From NCBI GenBank assembly GCA_050184415.1, contig JBFXAJ010000017.1:14523-78522 (forward strand): a stretch of DNA of 64,000 nucleotides, in the 5' to 3' direction. The DNA is from JADLGL01 sp050184415. Lineage in GTDB: Bacteria; Pseudomonadota; Alphaproteobacteria; Rhizobiales; Kaistiaceae. This document shows, in pieces, positions 36,133 through 43,104 of the stretch (its first letter is position 1; each line of letters begins with the position of its first letter). The notes beneath the pieces are model-generated. The model ran no database searches, was not told the DNA's origin, and worked only from the letters and a program-made list of their open reading frames with translations. The position numbers were made by a program, and so were the translations under genes.

Positions 36133-36751
36133 CCTCTTCGAAGCCAGCGACGACGGGACGTTCGTTCCCTTCACCGACATCCTGCTGAACGTCCTGATGG
36201 GGTTCTCCGTCATGGTGTTCATCGCGTTCTCGCTCATCCGGCCGGAGGCCCTGACCGGCGACGTCGACCTCCGCGCCGAGTACATCATCACCGTAAGCTG
36301 GCCGGACAATCATCCCGACGACATCGATACCTATGTCGAGGACCCGGGGGGCAACATCGTCTGGTACAACAATCCGGAAGCCGGACTTCTTCATCTCGAT
36401 CGCGACGACCGCGGCAATTATCGCGACACGATCGTCATCAATGGCGACCGCATCGAGAACCCGCTCAACCAGGAAGTCGTGACCCTGCGCGGGCTGGTCG
36501 CCGGCGAGTATGTCGTCAACGTCTACCACTACGTCGCCAATGGCGTGGAGGCGGTGCCGGTTTCGGTGAAGGTCGAGCGGGTCAATCCGGCCGTCGAGCT
36601 CGTCTATTACGGCACGGTCGAGCTCGACCATCGCGGCGACGAGGTGACGGTCCTTCGCTTCACGCTCGACGAGGAGGGCAACCCCTCCGAGCTCAACGAC
36701 CGCTTCAAGTCGCTGGCGCAGCTCGTCCGCGGCGCCGAGCGGCGGCCCTGA
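36116..36751 (+). CDS. ExbD/TolR-like partner with periplasmic beta domain
   Basis: The 211-aa protein has a short cytoplasmic N-terminus, one membrane helix starting FVPFTDILLNVLMGF, whose Asp matches the proton-binding Asp of ExbD/TolR/MotB, and a large periplasmic domain. That domain reads ITVSWPDNHPDDIDTYVEDP, like DUF2135/YfaP-type beta-sandwich modules with Asp-rich loops, instead of the ExbD fold. The gene overlaps the channel gene by 17 bases. It is likely the force-transmitting partner of the channel. Confidence 0.72.
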   Translation: MFSETSLFEASDDGTFVPFTDILLNVLMGFSVMVFIAFSLIRPEALTGDVDLRAEYIITVSWPDNHPDDIDTYVEDPGGNIVWYNNPEAGLLHLDRDDRGNYRDTIVINGDRIENPLNQEVVTLRGLVAGEYVVNVYHYVANGVEAVPVSVKVERVNPAVELVYYGTVELDHRGDEVTVLRFTLDEEGNPSELNDRFKSLAQLVRGAERRP

Positions 36752-36760
36752 GGCTCCGCC

Positions 36761-37339
36761 ATGCCAGCCGGCTCGATCATCGCAACGGTGGTGGCCTACG
36801 CGGCGATCGCCGTGCTCCTCCTCAGCCTCAACCTCACCTCGCGGTGGCGGTGGTGGATCAAGGGCAGCGCGATCGTCGTCACCGGGCTCTTCTTCTTCGG
36901 CAGCTACATCGCGATTTCGTCGCTGCTGGGCTGGTCCACGCAGGCCCGCGTGCCCGACAGCTTCTCGCTGGTGGCAACGCGGGTCGTCGAGCCGGACAAG
37001 TTCACCGGCGCGCCGGGCGCGGTCTACCTGTGGATCGAGCGCCTCGACGACAACAACGTTCCGAACGGGACCCCGCGCGGCTACCGGCTGCCCTATACGG
37101 ACGAACTGGCGCAGACCGCCGAGGACGCGCAGGAGCTGCTCGATCAGGGGGAGACGGTGGAGGGGCGCGTCGAGCAGGCGGCCGAGGACCGCGATCAACA
37201 GCTGGCGCAGGCGCAGGATCCGGCCGAGCCCACGCCCGGCGGCCAGGCCGGCGACCAGACCGCCTATCCCGCGATCGAGTTCAACCTGATCTTCAACGAT
37301 CTGCCGGCCGTCCAGCTGCCCGACAAGGGCGTGCTTTGA
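36761..37339 (+). CDS. Membrane protein, third member of the ExbB/ExbD-like operon
   Basis: The 192-aa product has two membrane helices (about 5-24 and 35-57), a short WRWW loop between them, and an extracytoplasmic domain with a long Glu/Gln-rich helical segment (about 115-155). No family is recognised. It starts 9 bases after the ExbD-like gene and ends against the convergent ABC ATPase gene, so the operon is exactly three genes. Confidence 0.7.
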   Translation: MPAGSIIATVVAYAAIAVLLLSLNLTSRWRWWIKGSAIVVTGLFFFGSYIAISSLLGWSTQARVPDSFSLVATRVVEPDKFTGAPGAVYLWIERLDDNNVPNGTPRGYRLPYTDELAQTAEDAQELLDQGETVEGRVEQAAEDRDQQLAQAQDPAEPTPGGQAGDQTAYPAIEFNLIFNDLPAVQLPDKGVL

Positions 37340-37341
37340 CG

Positions 37342-38118
37342 CTAGCCGGGCAATGGCGGCGAGGAGTTGTCGCCGCCGCCGATCAGTTCAAGGAGCGACG
37401 GCGCGTGCTGGTCCGGGCGGCCGGCGGCGATGCGATCGAACAGGACCTCGCGGCGATCGTCGTTCAGGACCCGGCCCTTGCGAAGGACGATGATGCGATC
37501 CGCGTGCTCGACCTCGTCCACCAGATGGGTCGCCCAGAGCACCCCGATGTCCTCTTCGCGGCGCAGCCGCAGCACGTCGTCGATGATGCCCTGGCGGCTC
37601 ATCGGGTCGAGGCCGACGGTTGCCTCGTCCATCAGCAGGACATGCGGCCGATGAAGCATCGAGCGCGCCAGCTCGACGCGGCGGCGGTTGCCGCCGCTCA
37701 GCGTGCGCGCCGGGTCCCGCGCGCGTTCGGTGAGGCCGAACTTCGTCAGCGCCGCGTCGATCCGTGTGCGCGCAAGCGCGCGTGGCAGGCCCTGCAGATC
37801 GCTGTGGAAAAGGAGGTTCGCCTTCACGCTGAGCTCGAGGTCGAGCGTCGGCTGCTGGAACACGACCCCGATCTCGCGAAGGGCAAGGACGGCGTCCTTC
37901 CGGAGATTGTGCCCCATCACGATCACGTCGCCCTTGTCGGGGGCGAAAAGGCCGGAAAGCATCTGGAGGAGCGTGGTCTTGCCGGCACCATTGGCGCCGA
38001 GAAGGGCCACGAATTCGCCGGGGCGGACGGCGAGGCTGACGTCGTCAACCGCAGTCACCCGACCAAACGATTTGACGACGTGGCGGACCTCGAGAAGTGC
38101 CGTGTTTGGTTCAATCAT
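37342..38118 (-). CDS. ABC transporter ATP-binding protein, PQQ alcohol-dehydrogenase-associated type
   Basis: The 258-aa ATPase has Walker A GANGAGKTT, a Q-loop (VFQQPT), signature LSGGN, Walker B VLLMDEA and the switch His (WATHLVDE). It resembles the ATPase of the Ped-type ABC system encoded with PQQ alcohol dehydrogenases. Its likely partners (beta-propeller, binding protein and ABC-2 permease) are encoded divergently from 38334 on. It could also energise the GldF-like permease at 43-45 kb, which lacks its own ATPase. Confidence 0.88.
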   Translation of the reverse strand: MIEPNTALLEVRHVVKSFGRVTAVDDVSLAVRPGEFVALLGANGAGKTTLLQMLSGLFAPDKGDVIVMGHNLRKDAVLALREIGVVFQQPTLDLELSVKANLLFHSDLQGLPRALARTRIDAALTKFGLTERARDPARTLSGGNRRRVELARSMLHRPHVLLMDEATVGLDPMSRQGIIDDVLRLRREEDIGVLWATHLVDEVEHADRIIVLRKGRVLNDDRREVLFDRIAAGRPDQHAPSLLELIGGGDNSSPPLPG

Positions 38119-38244
38119 GATCCGATTGCTTCCACGGCCGCGCTGAACTTGACGCCCCGGCCGAGCGCACTTCCGTGCACCAAGTCCAGTCGATTTCTCC
38201 CTGCCCTTGGATGCGTTGTTGCATCACAAGAATCAAGACTCGGA

Positions 38245-38272
38245 TTGACAGGCAAGGTGCAGGAGATAAAGT
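38245..38272 (+). promoter_or_regulatory. Predicted promoter of the Ped-type operon
   Basis: TTGACA (38245-38250) and TAAAGT (38267-38272) are 16 bases apart, in the space between the divergent ATPase and cupredoxin-like genes. An inverted repeat GATGC-GTTGTT-GCATC lies just upstream (38210-38225) and could bind a regulator. Confidence 0.4.
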
Positions 38273-38333
38273 TGAGCAATTGAGAAAACTTTGCTGGCTA
38301 TGGGGGTTAGGCAAAGTTCACGGGAGGGAACGA

Positions 38334-38759
38334 ATGAGCAATCTCGCCAAGGGAGCGCTCCTCGCGAGCGCGCTTGTGATCGCGTCATCCGCCGCAATTG
38401 CGGAGGGCAATCTGGCGGTGCAGCCGACCGAACTCGCACTTGCCATCGACGGTCGCAACCTCACTTTCTCGCAGACCGAATTCCAGCTCGAGACCGGCAA
38501 ATATTATCGCTGGGTCATCACCAGCGACGGCCTTGAGGAATTCATGGTGCAGGCCCACGACCTTTTCCGGAACTCCTGGGTGAACCAGATCGTGATCAAC
38601 GACCTCGAGGTCCACACCTTCGGCGCGATCTACGGCGTCGAGTTCGACGATGAGGGCGAGATCGCGGTCTACTTCATCCCGATCCGGCCCGGCGATTACG
38701 AGTTCATCGTGCCCGGCTACGAGGACCGCGGGCTCCGCGGCGTCTTCGTCGTCCGCTGA
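38334..38759 (+). CDS. Periplasmic cupredoxin-like protein without copper ligands
   Basis: The 141-aa protein has a signal peptide (ending AIAEG) and a beta-rich domain ending PIRPGDYEFIVPGYEDRGLRG, which parallels the closing loop of plastocyanin/azurin-type proteins. The Cys, His and Met that would hold copper are replaced by Ile, Tyr/Glu and Leu; only His at AHDLF remains. GGGAGGG precedes the ATG at 38334. It is the first gene of the operon with the beta-propeller and binding protein. Confidence 0.65.
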   Translation: MSNLAKGALLASALVIASSAAIAEGNLAVQPTELALAIDGRNLTFSQTEFQLETGKYYRWVITSDGLEEFMVQAHDLFRNSWVNQIVINDLEVHTFGAIYGVEFDDEGEIAVYFIPIRPGDYEFIVPGYEDRGLRGVFVVR

Positions 38760-38846
38760 GCCGGCCGACGGAGAATACCCGGAGACATTGGGGACCGCCG
38801 CGCCGGCGCGGCGGTCAGGTTCGAGCAATCCACGATCGAGGTCGAT

Positions 38847-39857
38847 ATGTTTGCAAGCAAGCCAACCCGCCGTTCATTCCTCGTAGCCAGCTCCAGTCTT
38901 TCGATCGCTGCCGCGATCGGTTTCCCCAGCCCCGTCCGCGCGGCGGGAACCGGTTTCATCTGGGTCAGCCACGAGCGGAGCCACAATGTCCTCGTCCTCG
39001 ATCCGGCCAGCGACTTTGCCGAGGTCGCCGACATCGCGACCTCGCGCCGGCCACGGGACATGCACTTCAATACGGATCACACGTTGCTCTACGTCGCCTG
39101 CGGCGACGACGACGTCATCGACGTGATCGACGTGGCGACCTACGAGGTCGTCGACCAGATCCCGACCGGCCGCTCGCCGGAGGCGTTCGTGCTCAACCGC
39201 GCGAGCGACCGGATCTACGTGTCGAACGAAGAGAATTCGACGCTCCAGATCATCGACGTGACCTCCAAGCTCATCATCCACGAGGTGCCGGTCGGCGCCG
39301 AGCCCGAAGGGGTGATGCTGAGCGAGGACGAGCGCACGCTCTACGTGACGTCGGAGGTCGCGGACATGGTCCACGTCATCGATACCGAGCTCGGCGTCGT
39401 GACCTCGAACGTCATCGTCGGGACGCGGCCGCGCCGCTTCGCGCGCACCATCGACGGCCGCGAATTGTGGGTATCCGACGAGCTCTCCGGCACGGTCTCG
39501 ATCATCGATCGCGCGACCAACATCGTGCTCGAGCAGGTGACGTTCCTGCCGCCGGGCTTCCGCCCCGTGGACGTGACCCCGGTGGGCCTCACGATCTCCG
39601 AGGACGGCACGACGATGTACGTGACGCTCGGGCGCGCCAACCACATCGCCTATGTCGACGTCGCGACCCGCGAGATCACCGGCTACACGCTGGTCGGCTC
39701 GCGGGCGTGGAACGTCATCCTCAACACCGACGAGACGCTGGCTTTCGTGACCAACGGGCTCAGCGATGATCTCTCGATCATTGACGTCGCGTCGCGCCGC
39801 AACATCAGGACCGTGGCCGTCGGCCGCGTTCCCTATGCGGTGATCGTCGATGGCTAG
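38847..39857 (+). CDS. Beta-propeller protein of the PQQ-dependent catabolism system
   Basis: The 336-aa protein starts with a Tat signal (TRRSFLVASS) and contains about seven YVTN-type blades (repeats of the form RLYVSNEENSTLQIIDVTS). It matches the family of propellers found with PQQ alcohol dehydrogenases and their ABC transporter. Tat export implies folding before transport. Its stop overlaps the ATG of the binding protein gene. The ligand is unknown. Confidence 0.85.
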   Translation: MFASKPTRRSFLVASSSLSIAAAIGFPSPVRAAGTGFIWVSHERSHNVLVLDPASDFAEVADIATSRRPRDMHFNTDHTLLYVACGDDDVIDVIDVATYEVVDQIPTGRSPEAFVLNRASDRIYVSNEENSTLQIIDVTSKLIIHEVPVGAEPEGVMLSEDERTLYVTSEVADMVHVIDTELGVVTSNVIVGTRPRRFARTIDGRELWVSDELSGTVSIIDRATNIVLEQVTFLPPGFRPVDVTPVGLTISEDGTTMYVTLGRANHIAYVDVATREITGYTLVGSRAWNVILNTDETLAFVTNGLSDDLSIIDVASRRNIRTVAVGRVPYAVIVDG

Positions 39858-41088
39858 GCGGAGGCTCGGCTGGGCGGCCGCGACGGCGCTTGCCGTCGCG
39901 TTCGCCACGACGCCGGCGCTGGGGCAGGGCGCCCCGCCGGCGCCTGCCGCTCCCGCGGCGCCGGCTGCCGCGGCGCCGATCACGCCGTTTCAGATCGGCT
40001 TCGTCGACCTCGTCGAGGATGCGCGGTTCGACCCTGAATACGCCTACAACATGGTGCCGGTGCGCCCCTGGGGCCGCGCCTTCCAGGGTGCCGAGCTCGG
40101 CATCGTCGACGCCGAGCAGATCGGCCGCGCGATCAACGTCTCGTTCTCGCTGGTCCACGCTTCGGGCACGACACCGGAGGAACTCGCCGCGGCGATCGGC
40201 GAATGGGTCGGGCAGGGCATCCATTTCGTCGTCGTCGACCTGCCCGCCGACCAGCTCCTGGCATTGTCCGATCTCGTCGCGGGGCTCGAGGTCACCCTCT
40301 TCAACGTCTCGGCACCGGAGGATTCGCTTCGCGCCGAGAATTGCCGCGCCAATGTCGTCCACACCGCACCGTCGACGCGGATGCTGACCGACGCCCTGGT
40401 CCAGTATCTCGTGTTCCGGCGCTGGACCAATATCCTGGTGCTCCAGGGGCCGTTGCCGCAGGACGCGGCGACGGTCGAGGCCATCCGTGCCTCGGCGGGC
40501 CAGTTCGGCGCACGGATCGTCGATGTCCGCCCGTTCGTCTTTGGCGCCGACCCGCGCGATCGCGACCAGAATAACGTCGCCCTCATCACCGCGGGCGGCG
40601 GCTATGATGTGGTCTACATCGCGGACACCGATGGCGACTTCGCCCGCTACGTTCCGTACGACACGCAGGATGCAAGGCCCGTCGTCGGCGCCGCCGGATT
40701 GACGGCGCAGGCGTGGCACTGGGCGTGGGAACGCCAGGGCGCGCCGCAGGTCAATGCGCGGTTCTGGGACCTCACCGGCCGGCTGATGGCCGACACCGAC
40801 TGGGCCGCCTGGGTGGCGGTCAAGGCGATCGTCCAGTCCGTGCTGCGCGGCCAGTCCACCGAGTACGGGCTGGTTCGCGACTACCTCCTCGGCGAGCGGA
40901 TGAACCTCGACGGCACCAAGGGCTATCCGATGAATGTGCGGCCGTGGGACCACCAGCTGCGGCAGTCCATCCTGCTCGGCACGGGGAATGCGATTATCCA
41001 GCTCGCGCCGGTGGAGGGTTTCATCCACCAAACAAACGATCTCGACACGCTGGGGGTGGATGCGCCACAGTCCGTCTGCCGATTTTGA
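39850..41088 (+). CDS. Periplasmic substrate-binding protein of the PQQ-associated ABC system
   Basis: The 412-aa protein has a signal peptide (ending ALGQ), an Ala/Pro linker and a two-lobed periplasmic binding fold of the branched-chain amino acid type (FQIGFVDLVED, VVVDLPADQLLAL, LVLQGPLPQDA, DVVYIADTDGD). It resembles the binding protein encoded with PQQ alcohol dehydrogenases. It overlaps the propeller gene by 8 bases and precedes the permease by 21. The bound ligand may be an alcohol or its oxidation product. Confidence 0.85.
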   Translation: MARRRLGWAAATALAVAFATTPALGQGAPPAPAAPAAPAAAAPITPFQIGFVDLVEDARFDPEYAYNMVPVRPWGRAFQGAELGIVDAEQIGRAINVSFSLVHASGTTPEELAAAIGEWVGQGIHFVVVDLPADQLLALSDLVAGLEVTLFNVSAPEDSLRAENCRANVVHTAPSTRMLTDALVQYLVFRRWTNILVLQGPLPQDAATVEAIRASAGQFGARIVDVRPFVFGADPRDRDQNNVALITAGGGYDVVYIADTDGDFARYVPYDTQDARPVVGAAGLTAQAWHWAWERQGAPQVNARFWDLTGRLMADTDWAAWVAVKAIVQSVLRGQSTEYGLVRDYLLGERMNLDGTKGYPMNVRPWDHQLRQSILLGTGNAIIQLAPVEGFIHQTNDLDTLGVDAPQSVCRF

Positions 41089-41109
41089 GGGCAGATAGGT
41101 CGAAGCCGG

Positions 41110-41985
41110 TTGACGGAACAGGCATATCAGGCCGCGGCGACCGCTGCCGGGGAGGGAGCGGTCGCATCGCGAAGGCGCCTTAGCGCAGCGCATGCCCTGC
41201 GCGCGCTTCGCGGCATCGTCTGGCGCGAGCTTTCGAAATTCCTCCGCCAATACGGCCGCCTCGCTTCCGCGGTCGTGCGCCCGACGCTGTGGCTAGTGGT
41301 CGTGGCCGCCGGCCTCCAGCAGCTGCTCGGCGTCTCGCCGATCGAGCCCTACGCGACCTATATCCCGTTCAAGGAATACATCGTGCCCGGCCTGATCGGC
41401 ATGGTGCTCCTCTTCAACGGGATGCAGTCGTCGCTGTCGCTCGTCTACGACCGCGAGGTCGGCGTGATGCGGCTCCTCCTCACCGCGCCGCTGCCCCGCT
41501 CCTACATCCTGTTCTGCAAGCTCGCGGCCGGCACCACCCTCTCGGTCATCCAGGCCTATGTCTTCCTGATCGTGACCTCGCTCGTCGGGGTCTACGTTCC
41601 GTGGGCCGGATGGATCATAGCCTTGCCGGCGGTCCTCCTGTCGGCGTTCATGCTCGGCTCGATCGGCCTTCTCCTGTCGGTCTATATCCGACAGCTCGAG
41701 AATTTCGCGGGGACGATGAACTTCGTCATCTTCCCGATGTTCTTTCTATCTTCGGCGCTCTATCCGCTGTGGCGGCTCCGCGAAGGCGGCGGCGACGTCA
41801 TGTACTGGATCTCCGAGGCCAATCCATTCACGCACGCGGTCGAGCTGATCCGCTTCGCCGCCTACGGCAAGTTCAACGGCATCTCGCTCGCGGTCGTGGT
41901 CGGCGTGACGGTCATCTGCTTCGTCCTGGCGGCGATCGGCTACGACCCGCAGCGCGGGCTTTTCCGGCGCCGCGGTCAGGGCTGA
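41110..41985 (+). CDS. ABC-2 type permease of the PQQ-associated system
   Basis: The 291-aa membrane protein has six helices and the ABC-2 pattern: WLVVVAAGLQQLLG, the FKEYIVPGLIGMVLLFNGMQ loop, YDREVGVMRLLLTAPLPRSY, and PMFFLSSALYPLWRL. It belongs with the ATPase at 37342 and the binding protein just upstream, corresponding to the permease of alcohol-related Ped systems. The start is probably the TTG at 41110, 21 bases after the previous stop; an internal start is possible. Confidence 0.86.
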   Translation: MTEQAYQAAATAAGEGAVASRRRLSAAHALRALRGIVWRELSKFLRQYGRLASAVVRPTLWLVVVAAGLQQLLGVSPIEPYATYIPFKEYIVPGLIGMVLLFNGMQSSLSLVYDREVGVMRLLLTAPLPRSYILFCKLAAGTTLSVIQAYVFLIVTSLVGVYVPWAGWIIALPAVLLSAFMLGSIGLLLSVYIRQLENFAGTMNFVIFPMFFLSSALYPLWRLREGGGDVMYWISEANPFTHAVELIRFAAYGKFNGISLAVVVGVTVICFVLAAIGYDPQRGLFRRRGQG

Positions 41986-42000
41986 CCGCGAGGCGACCCC

Positions 42001-43104
42001 TCAGCGCGGGATGACGCCGGGCACGAGCGGTGCCGCCGGGGCCGGCACTTCGGGCGGCGGGGGCACTTCGAACAGCGCCGTCAGCTCTCGCGCGAATGCC
42101 GACATGCGGTTGGCGGCGAGGCGGAAGGCCCAGCGCGACGTCCGGTCGGTGATGGATTGCGCCTGGGCGACGGCTTCCGGCGGGGCGCCGGCGGCGGCGC
42201 TCGCCGTGTAGGTCAGCCAGGGCTCGCCGTCGATTTCACCGAGGCGGACGTCGAGCTGCAGGCCCGAGCGCATGACGAACACCAGTGTCCGCGCCGCCGC
42301 CGGGAACGCGATGTCGCCGATCGGCCGCGCATCCTCCAGCGTGGTGCTGACGATCGCCTGGGTCACGCCGCGGATGCCGTTGTCGTTGGCTTCCGCATTC
42401 GGCGGGCCGTATTCCGGGCTCAACGTGTAGAGGACGAAGTCGCCGGTATTGGGATCGGGCTTCGCGGTGTCGAACACCAGCGTCTGGCCCTCGTAGATCG
42501 ACAGCCGGACCACTTCGGTGCTCGGGATGGCGAACAGCGGCTCGAACCAGTCCTGCACGAAGTCGGGCAGGAAGACGTCGCCTTCGGCGAGCCAGGCCTG
42601 GGTTTCGCCGGACCGGCGGACGAAGATGCCGCCCCGCCGGGCATAGGGCACGCTCGCGCTCGGCATGCCGATGACCACGTCGGCGAGGACCGCACCGTCG
42701 GTGGCGCGGGCCACGACCTTGAACCCCGGCCCCGGCGGGTTGCCGTCCGGTCCGGCCAGCGCGAGATGCTCGAACAGCGTGGGGTCGGTCGTCTTCGGCT
42801 CGATGGTTTCCAGCCCGGCGATAGCGGCGATCGCCTCGGCGACGGCCTCCGCGCGGACCGGGTAGCCGCCCCGGTTCACGGCCACCCAATCGCCGTCCTG
42901 TCTGGCGAGCTGCAGGCTGTACCGCCCGGTGTCGACCTCGATCTGCCCGATGTCGTCGGCGCGCGCGGTGAGCGCGGGGAACATGGTTTCGCCCGACTCG
43001 AAGGGCGGCACCGCGGCGGCCTGCTCGCTGACGACGAGGGCGACGGCGGCGACGGTCATCGCGATCGTCGCAACGACGAGGACCAGGAAAGCCCTAAGCG
43101 ACAC
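42001..43104 (-). CDS. DUF4340 membrane-anchored protein
   Basis: The 367-aa protein has an N-terminal membrane helix (5-27) and a periplasmic domain with the DUF4340 pattern (YSLQLARQDGDWVAVN, YPVRAEAVAEAIAAIAGLE, FEHLALAGPDG). DUF4340 proteins are regularly encoded after GldG-like proteins. It overlaps the GldFG fusion gene by 11 bases. A Pro-rich tail ends the protein. Function is unknown. Confidence 0.83.
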   Translation of the reverse strand: MSLRAFLVLVVATIAMTVAAVALVVSEQAAAVPPFESGETMFPALTARADDIGQIEVDTGRYSLQLARQDGDWVAVNRGGYPVRAEAVAEAIAAIAGLETIEPKTTDPTLFEHLALAGPDGNPPGPGFKVVARATDGAVLADVVIGMPSASVPYARRGGIFVRRSGETQAWLAEGDVFLPDFVQDWFEPLFAIPSTEVVRLSIYEGQTLVFDTAKPDPNTGDFVLYTLSPEYGPPNAEANDNGIRGVTQAIVSTTLEDARPIGDIAFPAAARTLVFVMRSGLQLDVRLGEIDGEPWLTYTASAAAGAPPEAVAQAQSITDRTSRWAFRLAANRMSAFARELTALFEVPPPPEVPAPAAPLVPGVIPR

